Shown here piece after piece: positions 17,669 to 26,227 of a DNA stretch of 64,000 nt (positions within the stretch are counted from its first letter, which is position 1; each line of letters opens with the position of its first letter). Made by a program: the position numbers and the translations under genes. Location of the stretch: NCBI RefSeq assembly GCF_000759445.1, contig NZ_JRMB01000001.1, forward strand, positions 1,488,001 to 1,552,000, in the 5' to 3' direction. The notes under the pieces were generated by a model that worked only from the letters and a program-made list of their open reading frames with translations, did not search any database and was not told the DNA's origin. The stretch is from Pseudomonas lutea (GTDB taxonomy: Bacteria > Pseudomonadota > Gammaproteobacteria > Pseudomonadales > Pseudomonadaceae).

Positions 17669-17920
17669 TCACTCGCCCTTCGCAGGCTTTTTCGGCTTCT
17701 CGGACTTTGGCGGTGTCACCAAAGCATCGCTGGTCAGCGCCAGACCAGGCGCAGCGCCCTCGTCTTTCAGGGTCACAACAGGCTCATCGTCGGACGTATC
17801 CGGCTCGGCGTAGCCCTTGCGGATCAACTCGCGACCATGCTGTTCAAGCGTTTCGAACGGACTGCCTTCGGTCAAGGTAACCCCGCCGAGGTACAGCGGT
17901 TTCAAGGTTTTCAGCTTCAT
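17669..17920 (-). CDS. Small protein between capsid and connector
   Basis: 83 residues: N-terminal MKLKTLKPLYLGGVTLTEG then ELIRKGYAEP and an acidic, Lys-tailed C-terminus. It shows the same layout as the 63-residue protein at 16807. Function unknown; perhaps a small structural or decoration protein. Confidence 0.65.
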   Translation of the reverse strand: MKLKTLKPLYLGGVTLTEGSPFETLEQHGRELIRKGYAEPDTSDDEPVVTLKDEGAAPGLALTSDALVTPPKSEKPKKPAKGE

Positions 17921-17962
17921 GATTGGCTCCGGTGGGCCGCCTCTCGGACGGCCCGCTTGAAG

Positions 17963-19168
17963 TTAAGCGGCTGGGGCGAAGGTGCCGTAGATAAACGCCT
18001 CGGGACGCTTAACCGCCAAGGCCAGGCGCTCTTCGCAGCGGATCGAGATCATGTTTTTCTCGAAGTCGTCGGCGTTCTCGGTCGAGATCACCACGTTGGC
18101 GTCTTCGCGATCGAAGATCTGCGCGCCGGTCTGGAAGGCACCGGTGAGGAACTTGCCGAGGAAGGCAGCCAGCTCGGTTGCCACGACAGGCAGACCCCAC
18201 AGGGTAGGCCCGGCCAAACTCAGCGGATTGCCGATGATGTAGCGGCCAAGCGTGTCCTTGGTCAGCTCGATTTTCGCCCAGTCGGTGAAGTGCAGCACAT
18301 GGCCGCTGGCAGGCAGGCGGGCCAATTGGGCCTGCAGCATGGCCAAGCGCAGCTGATCGATCTGGGTCATGCCTTCCGGTTCAAACGCCGGGTTGTAGAC
18401 CGAAGCCTGCGGCACGATGCCCGGCAAGTGAACACCGGTGCCATCGCCGAACAGAATCTCGCCCTCTTCGGCGTATTTCAGGCCATACCGCATTTCCACG
18501 TCGATGGTGGATTGCAGCTGTGCAAAATCGTCCAAGATCTGCTTGGAGGCTTTGAACATGTGAGCGATGGTGCTCACCGGTGTGATCTTGGTGGCGAACT
18601 GGATATCGCTATAGGGCTTGGCGGTGCCCTCTGCCACCACGCGCGCCGCGTTGGTGAAGCCGGTTTGCTGAACCCAGAAGATAGCCGGCGCACCGGTACG
18701 GCCTGGCGCAATCAGGTCGCGAATGAACAAGCGCTGCTTCGGCGCGACGTCAATGCCAGGCAGACGCTGCGGTTCGACGACGCCCTGTGCAACACCTGTC
18801 GAAAGCAGTGCAGCATTCACCGGGATGTTGACGCGTTTGCCGCCCTCGACGCTGGCGGCGAAGTTCTTAAGCGCCTCGCTTTTGATGACGGTCTGGCCAA
18901 GGCTGTCGCGATTCTGCGGCGAGCTGGCAGACGGCAGACGCGCGAATTCCTGCTCGACTTCGCCGAGTTTAGCCTTGAGCTGCTTCTCGGCCTCGGTCAA
19001 GGAGTTGAATTTCAACGCCAGTTCGTCGACGGTAGCTTTGGTTTCAGCAGACAAGTTGCCCGCCTTTTTCGCTTCGGCCAATGCGGCTTCGGCTTTGGTG
19101 CTGAACTCGCTAGTGGCCTTCGCCAGTTCAGCAGAGACGCTCTTGAGCAGTTCGTTTGTATCGGACAT
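17963..19168 (-). CDS. Major capsid protein, HK97 fold
   Basis: 401 residues. Residues 1 to ~95 are an Ala/Glu/Lys-rich coiled coil, the scaffolding delta domain expected to be removed by the adjacent protease. The HK97-type capsid core follows (VAEGTAKPYSDIQF, HMFKASKQILDD, and a C-terminal CEERLALAVKRPEAF). Gene order protease-capsid-connectors matches HK97. Confidence 0.93.
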   Translation of the reverse strand: MSDTNELLKSVSAELAKATSEFSTKAEAALAEAKKAGNLSAETKATVDELALKFNSLTEAEKQLKAKLGEVEQEFARLPSASSPQNRDSLGQTVIKSEALKNFAASVEGGKRVNIPVNAALLSTGVAQGVVEPQRLPGIDVAPKQRLFIRDLIAPGRTGAPAIFWVQQTGFTNAARVVAEGTAKPYSDIQFATKITPVSTIAHMFKASKQILDDFAQLQSTIDVEMRYGLKYAEEGEILFGDGTGVHLPGIVPQASVYNPAFEPEGMTQIDQLRLAMLQAQLARLPASGHVLHFTDWAKIELTKDTLGRYIIGNPLSLAGPTLWGLPVVATELAAFLGKFLTGAFQTGAQIFDREDANVVISTENADDFEKNMISIRCEERLALAVKRPEAFIYGTFAPAA

Positions 19169-19171
19169 GGG

Positions 19172-20056
19172 TCAAACTCCGGGTACGGTAGAGGCTGCCG
19201 ACTTGAAAGAGGCGAGAGCCTTTTCGAAATCAGCGATTACGGAGGCCGAAACGGCCGGGGGTTCGGTAGCGCTCGGCGTACCAGGTCCGGCAGCGCTGGG
19301 CGTACCGGTTTTGAGCTCTTGAATCATTGCGCGGCGTTCGGAGCGCGGCATGCCCTGCTTCGCCAAGATCACATCGAGGCGGTGTGCGGCGATCTGCTGC
19401 GGTGTGGATGCTTTGGTGCCTTCCTTCAAGTCGGCACTGTCGAGCAGCGAGTCGGCGAAACCCTGATCGACAGCATCACCGCCGCCGATCCAGCTTTCGG
19501 CATCCATCAGCGTCTGCATCGCGGCGACGTCGTCACCGGTGCGCGCTGCATAGATGTTCGCCATGGCTTTGTCGAACGGCTCCAACGTGTCGGCCATTTC
19601 CCGCAAGCCAATGCGGTTCCCAGCCACACCCACCCAGCAGTTGTGGATCATCAGGAAAGCCCCGAGGCCCATGCGGATTTCGTCGCCGGCCATGGCGATG
19701 ACAGATGCGGCCGAGGCGGCGATGCCGAGAATCTTGACGGTCACCTTGCCTTTGTACTCGCGCAAGATGTTGTAGATCGCCAGGCCCTCGAACATGTCGC
19801 CGCCCGGCGAGTTGATGTTCACCGTGACGTCCGCGCCGGCCAGGTTGCGCAGTACCGCGCTGACCCGCTTCGCGGTAACGCCGTCGCCCGTCCAGTAGTC
19901 GTAGCCGATCGGGTCGAACATCGAAATGGTGTTCTCGTCGTCAGCCGCGGCGCGGATGTCCGGGTTCCAGCGCTCGAGCGCCATCGGCAGCAGATCCGAG
20001 GAAGCGCTCGCGCGCGGTCGCTCCGCCGGCGCTGCAGGCAGGGTTCTGATCGTCAT
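19172..20056 (-). CDS. Prohead protease, ClpP-like (S14)
   Basis: 294 residues. The ClpP fold spans ~40-220 with NINSPGGDMFEG (81-92), nucleophile region GIAASAAS (Ser115) and LMIHN with His138. The tail beyond ~220 is Ala/Pro-rich. It matures the prohead by cutting the capsid delta domain. It is packed between portal and capsid genes with spacings of 2-3 bases. Confidence 0.9.
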   Translation of the reverse strand: MTIRTLPAAPAERPRASASSDLLPMALERWNPDIRAAADDENTISMFDPIGYDYWTGDGVTAKRVSAVLRNLAGADVTVNINSPGGDMFEGLAIYNILREYKGKVTVKILGIAASAASVIAMAGDEIRMGLGAFLMIHNCWVGVAGNRIGLREMADTLEPFDKAMANIYAARTGDDVAAMQTLMDAESWIGGGDAVDQGFADSLLDSADLKEGTKASTPQQIAAHRLDVILAKQGMPRSERRAMIQELKTGTPSAAGPGTPSATEPPAVSASVIADFEKALASFKSAASTVPGV

Positions 20057-20058
20057 GG

Positions 20059-21489
20059 TTACTCCGCTGGTTCGGTGATGCTGAGGCGTGAAATCGATAT
20101 AAGGGCGTGAGCCATGGTCGGGGCGTCTGGATCCCCGCCCTCAAGCGCAGAGCAGATGTCCTGGAGCAATTCGCGGGTTGCTTCGTGGTTGCCGTCCTTG
20201 TGCGCGTGGAGCGCCTTGGACATGAAGCGGTTGAACTTGGCCGAGATATCGTCGCCCTGCTCCAGGCTCTCCAGCGCGACCATCGCCGACTGCACGGTGT
20301 AGATGTCGCCACCAGGAATCGGCGGCAGGTTTTCCAAACGCCGGACCTCGTTGCGGGACATCCAGCCATTCATAAGCGCGGTGTTGTACCAGGCGCCACG
20401 GCCAGCACTGTCGGCACGCAGCAAGCCTTCCACTGCGAACTCGGCGAAGAACTCTTCGGCATCCGCCTCGCCGATCAGGCAGCGGGTGATTTCCTGCTCG
20501 ATGTTGACCAGCAGCGGCCGCAGGCTGTTGGTGAGGAAGTGCAGGTTCTGCGCCTCGACACTCGCCGCCCAGCTCGACTGCTTGTCCATGTGCCCGACCA
20601 TGAACGGCGGCACGCGGAACCAGCGGCAGATTTCCTCGACGTTGAACGCCCGGGTTTCCAGCATCTGTGCCGCTTCTGGGTTCATCGTGACGCTTTGGTA
20701 TTTGAGGCCCGCTTCCAGCACCATCGTCTTGCCGGCGTTCTTCGAGCTGCTGAACGCGGCCAGGCTCTTCTTCAACTGCTCCCGCTGTTTCGGGGTCAGC
20801 GTGCCAGAGCCCTGCGCCGCACCGCCTTCGACGGTAAGAAACCCGGATGCCTGCAGGCCGTTGGCAAATACCTTGGCTGCGGCTTCTTCCGATGACAGCG
20901 CAGTGCCAATGACGTCGCGGCCCGTGGTCACCGGAAGCATCCCGCACACACCGTCCAGGCCAAAGCCGCGGATGTGCATCAGGTTCTTTTCCGGGATGTC
21001 GCGCTCGGTGCCGTTCTCGTTGTAGGTGTACTTCAAGCGCCCATTGTCCAGCCGCTTGACCGTCATACACTGAGGCAACAGCGGATCAAGAGCGACGATC
21101 CGTGTCCCGATGAATTTCTTCTCGACGAAAGCGTTACCGCGCAGGCAGATGCTGGCCACAACCTGCAACATGAAACGCTGCGGGGTCATTTCGGCATTTG
21201 GGGAGCGGCACAGGACACGGAAAAGCGGATGATCCCGGGCGGATTCGCGCGAACCATCCGGCATCCGGCGGTAGAGCTTCAAGGGCAGCGTCGAGACGGA
21301 CTCTGACAGCAGCCGAACACACGCCCAGACGGTGGACAGGCGCACCGCACCGTCGACGGTAACATGCTTGCCGCTGTTGGAAGTGCCGAACCACTCCTGC
21401 CAGAACGCCTCATTGGTAAGCCCAACAGGAACACCCAGCCAGCTCTGTAGCGCAGAGCGAATACGCCCCGGTTTGTTTTTGCTCGCCAT
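20059..21489 (-). CDS. Portal protein, HK97 type
   Basis: 476 residues with standard landmarks: VRLSTVWACVRLLSESVSTL near 50-70, then the GVCGMLPVTTGRD region and the closing wing (WMSRNEVRRLENLPPIPGGD). It forms the dodecameric DNA gate at one capsid vertex and couples to the terminase, whose stop overlaps its start at 21489. Confidence 0.93.
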   Translation of the reverse strand: MASKNKPGRIRSALQSWLGVPVGLTNEAFWQEWFGTSNSGKHVTVDGAVRLSTVWACVRLLSESVSTLPLKLYRRMPDGSRESARDHPLFRVLCRSPNAEMTPQRFMLQVVASICLRGNAFVEKKFIGTRIVALDPLLPQCMTVKRLDNGRLKYTYNENGTERDIPEKNLMHIRGFGLDGVCGMLPVTTGRDVIGTALSSEEAAAKVFANGLQASGFLTVEGGAAQGSGTLTPKQREQLKKSLAAFSSSKNAGKTMVLEAGLKYQSVTMNPEAAQMLETRAFNVEEICRWFRVPPFMVGHMDKQSSWAASVEAQNLHFLTNSLRPLLVNIEQEITRCLIGEADAEEFFAEFAVEGLLRADSAGRGAWYNTALMNGWMSRNEVRRLENLPPIPGGDIYTVQSAMVALESLEQGDDISAKFNRFMSKALHAHKDGNHEATRELLQDICSALEGGDPDAPTMAHALISISRLSITEPAE

Positions 21490-23171
21490 TAGAGCCCTGC
21501 CATTATTGGGTCATCAAAGAAATCGTCGACATTCCCCCGCGCGACGGGGTTGAGCGACAACAGGGCCACGGCGTTGAAGAGCGCCATCAACGGGTCAATC
21601 TTCGCCGTCCCCGACGCTTGTTTTGTTATCAGGATCGAGTTGCCGGCCGGAACGACCTTCGCATTGCCGCAGCACCAGGACATCATCGGCTGACCGCCGT
21701 GGACCATTCCGCCTTCCGCCAGCTTGCGCTCGGCGGTTTTGATCGAGCCGCCCAGCTTCCAGCCTTGCGAGATGCCAATGACCTTGTCCTGCGGTATCTC
21801 CGCTTCGATCAGGCCGTCAAGGATGCCGCCGACGCCGGCCGGGTCGACGCCGATCATGTCGAGCTTCCCGGACGCGTAGATTTCTGCCACCAGCTCAGCC
21901 ACCTCGGCAACGTCCTTGCCGATGTACTCCACCAGCGTCAAGTTGCCGTCTTTGGCAAAGTCGTGAAGCCGCGGCGCTTCGCTCTTACGGCGCTCGAGCA
22001 CCGAAGGGTGGGCCCAGGCATGCGTCCACAGAAGCCAGTTGCGCGATTCGGTCTCACGGCCCAGCACTGCGAAGCCCAGCAGGTCGTCAAGACCACCGCC
22101 GTCAATGCCGACGTCGATAACCTCACAGCGGGCGATGAGCTGGGAGAGCGTTAGGTTCTTCGCTTTGGCCTGCGCCTGCCAGAACTCGGCGCCCGCCCAC
22201 CGGTTGGCGCGAAGGTTCATGCCTATTTCAACGTTCAAGTGCTTGGCGAGGAACTTGCGCTGCGCGCCTGGCTCTTTCTTCGCCTCCTTGACCATCTGGT
22301 CTTCAAGCCATTCCCGGCTGACCGACCGTCCCATGTTGGGATTGGTGATGTAGAAGTTTTCAGGCTTCAGGTATTCCTCAGACTCCACCATCGCCTTCGG
22401 AAATTCGTACAACACGCCCAGCGACTTCTTGTCCTGGATCTTGCCGTCCCGAACGTCGCGGTAGTAATCGAGCTTTTCCTTGAAAACCCCCGCCGGCGGC
22501 TCGTCGCTCTGAGTCGAAAGGAAAATCACGAAACCTTCATCCCGCGAAATCTGGCCGCCGGTGGCTTCCATCAGCATCGCGTCAGCGTTCGGGCGCTTGC
22601 CGAACACCCAGAGTTCGTCGACCAGGATCTTGCCGGACTTCTTACCGGACACCGTGTCCGAGTCGGCAGCGACCACCTTCAACGCAGCCTTGGTGGTCAG
22701 GTGCGTGATGGTCCGAATGTGGTCCTGGACGTGGAGCATCTTTTCCAGTCGGGGATTGGCCCGGACCATCGCAGCAGCAGGCTTGTAACTGTTCTGCGCG
22801 ACCTCGATGGTCGGCGCCAGAATCAACAGCTCTTCGTTGTCGCGCCAGTTGCGCACCAAGGCGGTGACCATGATCCCGGCGGCTATTGTTGATTTGGCGT
22901 TCTTCTTGCTGATCAGCAGGAAGTACTCGCGGATCTTCTGGTTGCCGGTCTCGGCGTCGTAAGCGCCGAAGATGGCGGCCACGAAATCAAATACCCACTG
23001 CTCGCAGCACTGGCCGAAGGTCGGCTGGCCCGGCACATCCACCACCTTGAGCGACTTGAACAGCTCAAGCGCGGCGTCCGCCTCAGAACGAAACAGTGGC
23101 GGAAACGGAATCAGAGATTGGCGAGAGAGAATCCGCCTCTCCCAATCGAGGCACGCGGTGGACCACTCCAC
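21489..23171 (-). CDS. Terminase large subunit
   Basis: 560 residues. ATPase domain with Walker-A-like SKKNAKST (88-95) and Walker B ILVDE (182-186). C-terminal RNase-H-like nuclease with Asp in VIDVGIDGGGLDD and again in GVDPAGVGG. It packages DNA and cuts concatemers. HK97/phage terminase_1 family by pattern, consistent with cos packaging and an HNH partner upstream. Confidence 0.93.
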   Translation of the reverse strand: MEWSTACLDWERRILSRQSLIPFPPLFRSEADAALELFKSLKVVDVPGQPTFGQCCEQWVFDFVAAIFGAYDAETGNQKIREYFLLISKKNAKSTIAAGIMVTALVRNWRDNEELLILAPTIEVAQNSYKPAAAMVRANPRLEKMLHVQDHIRTITHLTTKAALKVVAADSDTVSGKKSGKILVDELWVFGKRPNADAMLMEATGGQISRDEGFVIFLSTQSDEPPAGVFKEKLDYYRDVRDGKIQDKKSLGVLYEFPKAMVESEEYLKPENFYITNPNMGRSVSREWLEDQMVKEAKKEPGAQRKFLAKHLNVEIGMNLRANRWAGAEFWQAQAKAKNLTLSQLIARCEVIDVGIDGGGLDDLLGFAVLGRETESRNWLLWTHAWAHPSVLERRKSEAPRLHDFAKDGNLTLVEYIGKDVAEVAELVAEIYASGKLDMIGVDPAGVGGILDGLIEAEIPQDKVIGISQGWKLGGSIKTAERKLAEGGMVHGGQPMMSWCCGNAKVVPAGNSILITKQASGTAKIDPLMALFNAVALLSLNPVARGNVDDFFDDPIMAGL

Positions 23172-23657
23172 CTACTTCACCGATCTGAGCGGTGGCTTGC
23201 TCGTCCCGTACATGCCGGCCGCCGCCTCTTCCGCCGCGGTCTGCCTGTCTTCCTTCTTACCCGACTCGCCTTTGCGCTGGTGCATGAACGGCATGAGCGC
23301 CTTCGCGGCGTCGACTCTGAGTTTTGCCTCGGCTTCCGGGTCGTTCATCGCGGCAATTAGGAATGCCTTGGGGTCAGTGAAGGTCAGCGCGCGGGCCAGG
23401 TCGAATGTCGGTCCTGAGTCCTCATCGTCCGCTTCGGGCTCGACCAATTTGGGCGCCTTGGCCTTCGGCTGAGCTTTAACATTTTTGTTAACGGCCCCAT
23501 TCGCCAGCTCGGCCAGAACGTGCGGGTCTTTTGCAAGCCGTGATCCGGCGGCCGATGCGCTGGAAGCGCTATAGCCTGCCGCTATCGCTGCTTCTTTGTT
23601 GGACGCACCTCCCCTCAAAGCGTCGGCGAATGCGCGCTTTTTGGGTGTTAAAGCCAT
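23172..23657 (-). CDS. Terminase small subunit
   Basis: 161 residues. The N-terminal helix-turn-helix (PKKRAFADALRGGASNKEAA followed by GYSASSASAAGSRLAKDP) binds packaging-site DNA; the C-terminal region contacts the large subunit. ATG at 23657 is preferred over an upstream TTG because GAGG lies ~10 bases before it. Confidence 0.87.
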   Translation of the reverse strand: MALTPKKRAFADALRGGASNKEAAIAAGYSASSASAAGSRLAKDPHVLAELANGAVNKNVKAQPKAKAPKLVEPEADDEDSGPTFDLARALTFTDPKAFLIAAMNDPEAEAKLRVDAAKALMPFMHQRKGESGKKEDRQTAAEEAAAGMYGTSKPPLRSVK

Positions 23658-23814
23658 TAACAAAAAACCTCAAAATGGGAAAAAAACTCTGAATGCGGGA
23701 CCGGGTGGTCTAGAGCGCCAAGGCTCCGAACTTTCGAGGCACCCCCTGCCTTTGTCGCACACCAGTGACGTGCCGCACCGTTTTGGGGCAGGCCCATTCC
23801 GGGGAGTTGACGTG
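23658..23814. other. Likely cos region between HNH and terminase genes
   Basis: A 157-bp intergenic interval at the place where HK97-type phages carry cos. It contains GC-rich short repeats and a conserved-looking block (about 23725-23750). No cohesive end can be read directly. A small frame across it is probably not expressed. Confidence 0.35.
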
Positions 23815-24156
23815 CTACAGGCCGGCGGCCTCCTCGCGCTGCTTCACGGACGAGTGACAGGTGACGCATAGCGGTTGCCAGTTGGTGCGGTCCCAGAACA
23901 GCGTCATGTCACCGCGGTGCGGCTCGATGTGGTCGACCAGCGCCGTCGCCGTCACTCGACCTGACGCATCACACATCACACACAGCGGGTTATCGAGGAT
24001 GAAGGCCTTGCTCGCCTTCTGCCACGCGTAGGTGTAGCCGCGCTGGCCCGATGTGGCTTTGTCGTTGCGCCACGACCCAGGCTGAGCGATAGGAACCTTG
24101 CTCGCCTGTGTGCTGACTCGATTGCCAAGCGTCTTCAAGCGGGTCATGGGGTTCAC
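23815..24156 (-). CDS. HNH endonuclease of the packaging module
   Basis: 113 residues with zinc-binding CVMC and CVTC pairs and the HNH core VDHIEPHRGD ... NWQPLCVTCHSS. In HK97-type phages such HNH proteins act with the terminase in cos cleavage. GTG at 24156 overlaps the upstream stop; ATG at 24147 is an alternative. Confidence 0.88.
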   Translation of the reverse strand: MNPMTRLKTLGNRVSTQASKVPIAQPGSWRNDKATSGQRGYTYAWQKASKAFILDNPLCVMCDASGRVTATALVDHIEPHRGDMTLFWDRTNWQPLCVTCHSSVKQREEAAGL

Positions 24157-24281
24157 TCAACGGAGCAGGTCGGCCACTTGCAGCGCGCAAATGCCAACGC
24201 GGCTGGCTGGTCGTGGTCTTCCGGCATGATCATGGGGAATGGTGGGTAGCCCGGCACTGTGACGTACCAGGACTTCTTCAT
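24153..24281 (-). CDS. 42-residue conserved-type small phage protein
   Basis: ATG at 24281 overlaps the Rz stop as ATGA, and its stop overlaps the GTG start of the HNH gene, so it is coupled on both sides. The sequence (MKKSWYVTVPGYPPFPMIM, ending ARCKWPTCSVE) has the look of a small protein I recall from other Pseudomonas phages. Function unknown. Confidence 0.7.
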   Translation of the reverse strand: MKKSWYVTVPGYPPFPMIMPEDHDQPAALAFARCKWPTCSVE

Positions 24282-24775
24282 CTGGCCTTCATGGCTGCCG
24301 AGTACATCGACTCGCACAGCTGGCCGGCTATTCGGCTTCGGTCAAGCGCTGCTGCCAAGCTTCCCGCTTCTTCGTCAGCGCTTCGACGCAGCTCGGCGAG
24401 CACAGCGGCGAGGTCGTCTCTTGTCTTGCCTGTGCTGGCAAGGTCGGTAGAACAAGGCTTTCGGTTGGCAAGCAGATCGGTGACTTGTTGCTGCAGGCTG
24501 CGAGCGCGGCCATCAGCAACAGCAACGGCAGCCGTAACATGTTGAGCTTGTTCGGTCGCATGGTCTGTTGCCTTGTTCGAGTCTTCAGTGAGTTGGCGTT
24601 GCAGACTGAGCGTCTTGCTGATCGACGCGGCGCGAGCAGTGGCGACGTCACGCTCGCCTGTCACATTGGCCAGGGCTGTGGTCGTGTGATCCAGCCGGAC
24701 GTACAGGTAACCGGCCGCTGCCAATAGTACCAACAGCAGCCAGGCCCACACAGGCACCAGCTTGAGCGCGCCCAT
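24278..24775 (-). CDS. Inner-membrane spanin, Rz-like
   Basis: 165 residues: one N-terminal membrane anchor (WAWLLLVLLAAAGYLYV, ~10-27), then a periplasmic coiled coil with TERDVATA-type heptads. DUF2514/Rz-like. It spans the periplasm and, with the outer-membrane lipoprotein encoded inside it, fuses the two membranes at lysis. Start coupled to the upstream stop (TAATG). Confidence 0.85.
   Translation of the reverse strand: MGALKLVPVWAWLLLVLLAAAGYLYVRLDHTTTALANVTGERDVATARAASISKTLSLQRQLTEDSNKATDHATEQAQHVTAAVAVADGRARSLQQQVTDLLANRKPCSTDLASTGKTRDDLAAVLAELRRSADEEAGSLAAALDRSRIAGQLCESMYSAAMKAR
24328..24561 (-). CDS. Outer-membrane spanin lipoprotein, Rz1-like, nested in Rz
   Basis: Read in another frame entirely inside Rz. 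From ATG 24561 it encodes 77 residues: a short signal peptide MLRLPLLLLMAALAAC with a lipobox (LAAC), then a Pro/Ser-rich periplasmic part and a Lys/Glu tail. This is the classical embedded Rz1 arrangement of lambda. A second ATG eight codons in (24540) is an alternative start. Confidence 0.87.
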   Translation of the reverse strand: MRPNKLNMLRLPLLLLMAALAACSNKSPICLPTESLVLPTLPAQARQETTSPLCSPSCVEALTKKREAWQQRLTEAE

Positions 24776-25113
24776 TACGGCGACACTCTGTCGACGGCCT
24801 CGTTGACCTTGTCAGCAGCCTTGCTGGCAACGCCGGCGGCTTCGGTTGCCGTACTGGCCGCAGCTTCCACCTTCTCCGCAGCCTTGCCCGCCTTGTCTGC
24901 GAGCGTGTTCAGACGCAGATCGCGTTGCTTCAGAGCTTCGTCGTAGCCCGTGCGTACCTGTGCAACCTGATTGCTGTACCAACTCGCAAGCGACCATTGC
25001 GATGCGCCGAATCCCAAAGAAAACGATCCGGCTACCATAAGTAGAGCGATGACCCATACCTCCACTCGACGCCACCAGCGGCGTGCGATGAACTCCATTG
25101 CGCATCTGTCCAT
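24775..25113 (-). CDS. Holin-like membrane protein
   Basis: 112 residues: a basic N-terminus, one strong membrane segment (~18-37, VWVIALLMVAGSFSLGF) and an Ala/Lys/Glu coiled-coil tail. In the lysis cluster, coupled by TGATG to the preceding gene. It could be a holin, antiholin or accessory lysis protein. Confidence 0.6.
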   Translation of the reverse strand: MDRCAMEFIARRWWRRVEVWVIALLMVAGSFSLGFGASQWSLASWYSNQVAQVRTGYDEALKQRDLRLNTLADKAGKAAEKVEAAASTATEAAGVASKAADKVNEAVDRVSP

Positions 25114-25481
25114 CAGGCTGCTCCTCCAAGCTGGGACAGCCGGGCGATTTCTGAGCTCTGGCTGGCCACCTTATCTGTGAGTTGTGCGACCTGGCTGGTG
25201 AGGGCTTCAATCTTTCCCTCCATCCGGCCAACTGCGGCAGCGAGTTCGTTGCGCTCTTTCGCGAACTGATCAGCGCGAGCGTCCGACTCCTTCCGGGCGG
25301 CGCGCTCAGAGTCGAGCAGTTCGTTAAGCCTCCGGACGGTGCCGATATCGGCGTTGTCCATGGCGCGATCTGCGGCGTCACGTGACAGGAACTTCCTCAA
25401 CCATAGGAAACCTGCCAGCAGCACAGTCCCAGTACCGCCCAGCCAGGTGGCGGTGCCTGGGCCGAGGTCGGTTGGGTCCAT
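25113..25481 (-). CDS. Holin-like protein with coiled coil
   Basis: 122 residues: a hydrophobic segment at ~12-30 (TWLGGTGTVLLAGFLWL) followed by a long charged coiled coil. First gene after the late promoter and terminator, where holins usually lie. Which of this pair forms the lethal hole cannot be decided from sequence. Confidence 0.6.
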   Translation of the reverse strand: MDPTDLGPGTATWLGGTGTVLLAGFLWLRKFLSRDAADRAMDNADIGTVRRLNELLDSERAARKESDARADQFAKERNELAAAVGRMEGKIEALTSQVAQLTDKVASQSSEIARLSQLGGAA

Positions 25482-25552
25482 TGCTACTCCAGAATGAATC
25501 AGCCCCGCAGCACTCCCAGCTCAGAGCGATGGGTGTGGCGGGGCTGAAAACG

Positions 25553-25579
25553 AAAAAACCCGGCGCGAGGGCCGGGTTT
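25553..25579 (-). terminator. Intrinsic terminator at the head of the late operon
   Basis: Minus-strand nine-base-pair stem (25571-25579 with 25556-25564, loop of six) followed by six U. It lies ~55 bases downstream of a promoter-like sequence and before the first lysis gene, the layout of lambda p_R'-t_R'. Late transcription would need an antiterminator to pass. Confidence 0.88.
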
Positions 25580-25634
25580 CTGATGTTTGTTTGTCGCCGC
25601 GCATCACCGCACGCAAGATCGACATGATGGGGTT

Positions 25635-25664
25635 AATTTACGGCCAAACGGCCATCATGGTCAA
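25635..25664 (-). promoter_or_regulatory. Candidate late promoter (p_R'-like)
   Basis: Minus strand TTGACC (25664-25659), 18-base spacer, TAAATT (25640-25635). The -35 overlaps the stop codon of the presumed late regulator. The transcript would start near 25628 and meet the terminator at 25579. Confidence 0.65.
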
Positions 25665-26224
25665 GCGGCATCGACGAAGATCTGTTCGGCGTCAAAGATG
25701 TGGGTCGCGTGAATGACGGCCGCCTCTTCCAGTTGTTCGAGCCGCTTGTGGATGCCTGCTCTCCAGTTGCGGCGAGTCCGCTCAGGGGAGGCATCCACGT
25801 CCCATGTGTTCATGTCGTAGAAATCAGGTGGGAGCACGATCATGTCAGTGGAGCGCTTGCCGCTCTGGACGCCCTTGAGCTTTGGGATTGCCCAGGCCGT
25901 GAGCCCCTTATAGATGAACAGCTGCGGCGCGGGCGATGAAATACGACTGACGAGACGCCCGATGGCGGCCACCTTGTTCGCCTTGTGCGTCGAGTACTTC
26001 GCGACAAGCACATCCCAGTGAGCAACCTCCAGCTGGCGATGCAACAGCGCATAAAGGCAGCAGTCGTAATCGAACTTGTCTCGCGGCGACAGAGTGCTGC
26101 CATTTCCGCCTTGTCGCAGATCGGCGTCGATGAGCTTCTGCCACGACTGCTTTGTGCTGTTGTCGATGTTGTCAGCGGCCAGCACGCGCACCAGGGTACT
26201 CATCACATCTTTGTACATGCCCAT
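25661..26224 (-). CDS. Late gene regulator, Q-like antiterminator candidate
   Basis: 187 residues, basic C-terminal half with TRRNWRAGIHKRLEQLEEAA. Resembles antitermination/DUF1133-type proteins of lambdoid phages. The identification rests largely on context: last gene of the early operon, directly followed by a promoter, a strong terminator and the lysis genes. It would act on RNA polymerase at that promoter so the terminators of the late operon are read through. Confidence 0.65.
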   Translation of the reverse strand: MGMYKDVMSTLVRVLAADNIDNSTKQSWQKLIDADLRQGGNGSTLSPRDKFDYDCCLYALLHRQLEVAHWDVLVAKYSTHKANKVAAIGRLVSRISSPAPQLFIYKGLTAWAIPKLKGVQSGKRSTDMIVLPPDFYDMNTWDVDASPERTRRNWRAGIHKRLEQLEEAAVIHATHIFDAEQIFVDAA

Positions 26225-26227
26225 CGA

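Noticed and set aside
17639..20110. An 823-codon frame on the plus strand
   Set aside because: It is exactly antisense to capsid, protease and small connector genes that are certain. Its residues are Arg/Gly/His-rich with no domain, as expected from a high-GC shadow frame.
25501..25546. AGCCCCGC...GCGGGGCT as a second late terminator
   Set aside because: The loop is ~30 bases and no T run follows on the minus strand. It may form a structure but is not a convincing terminator.
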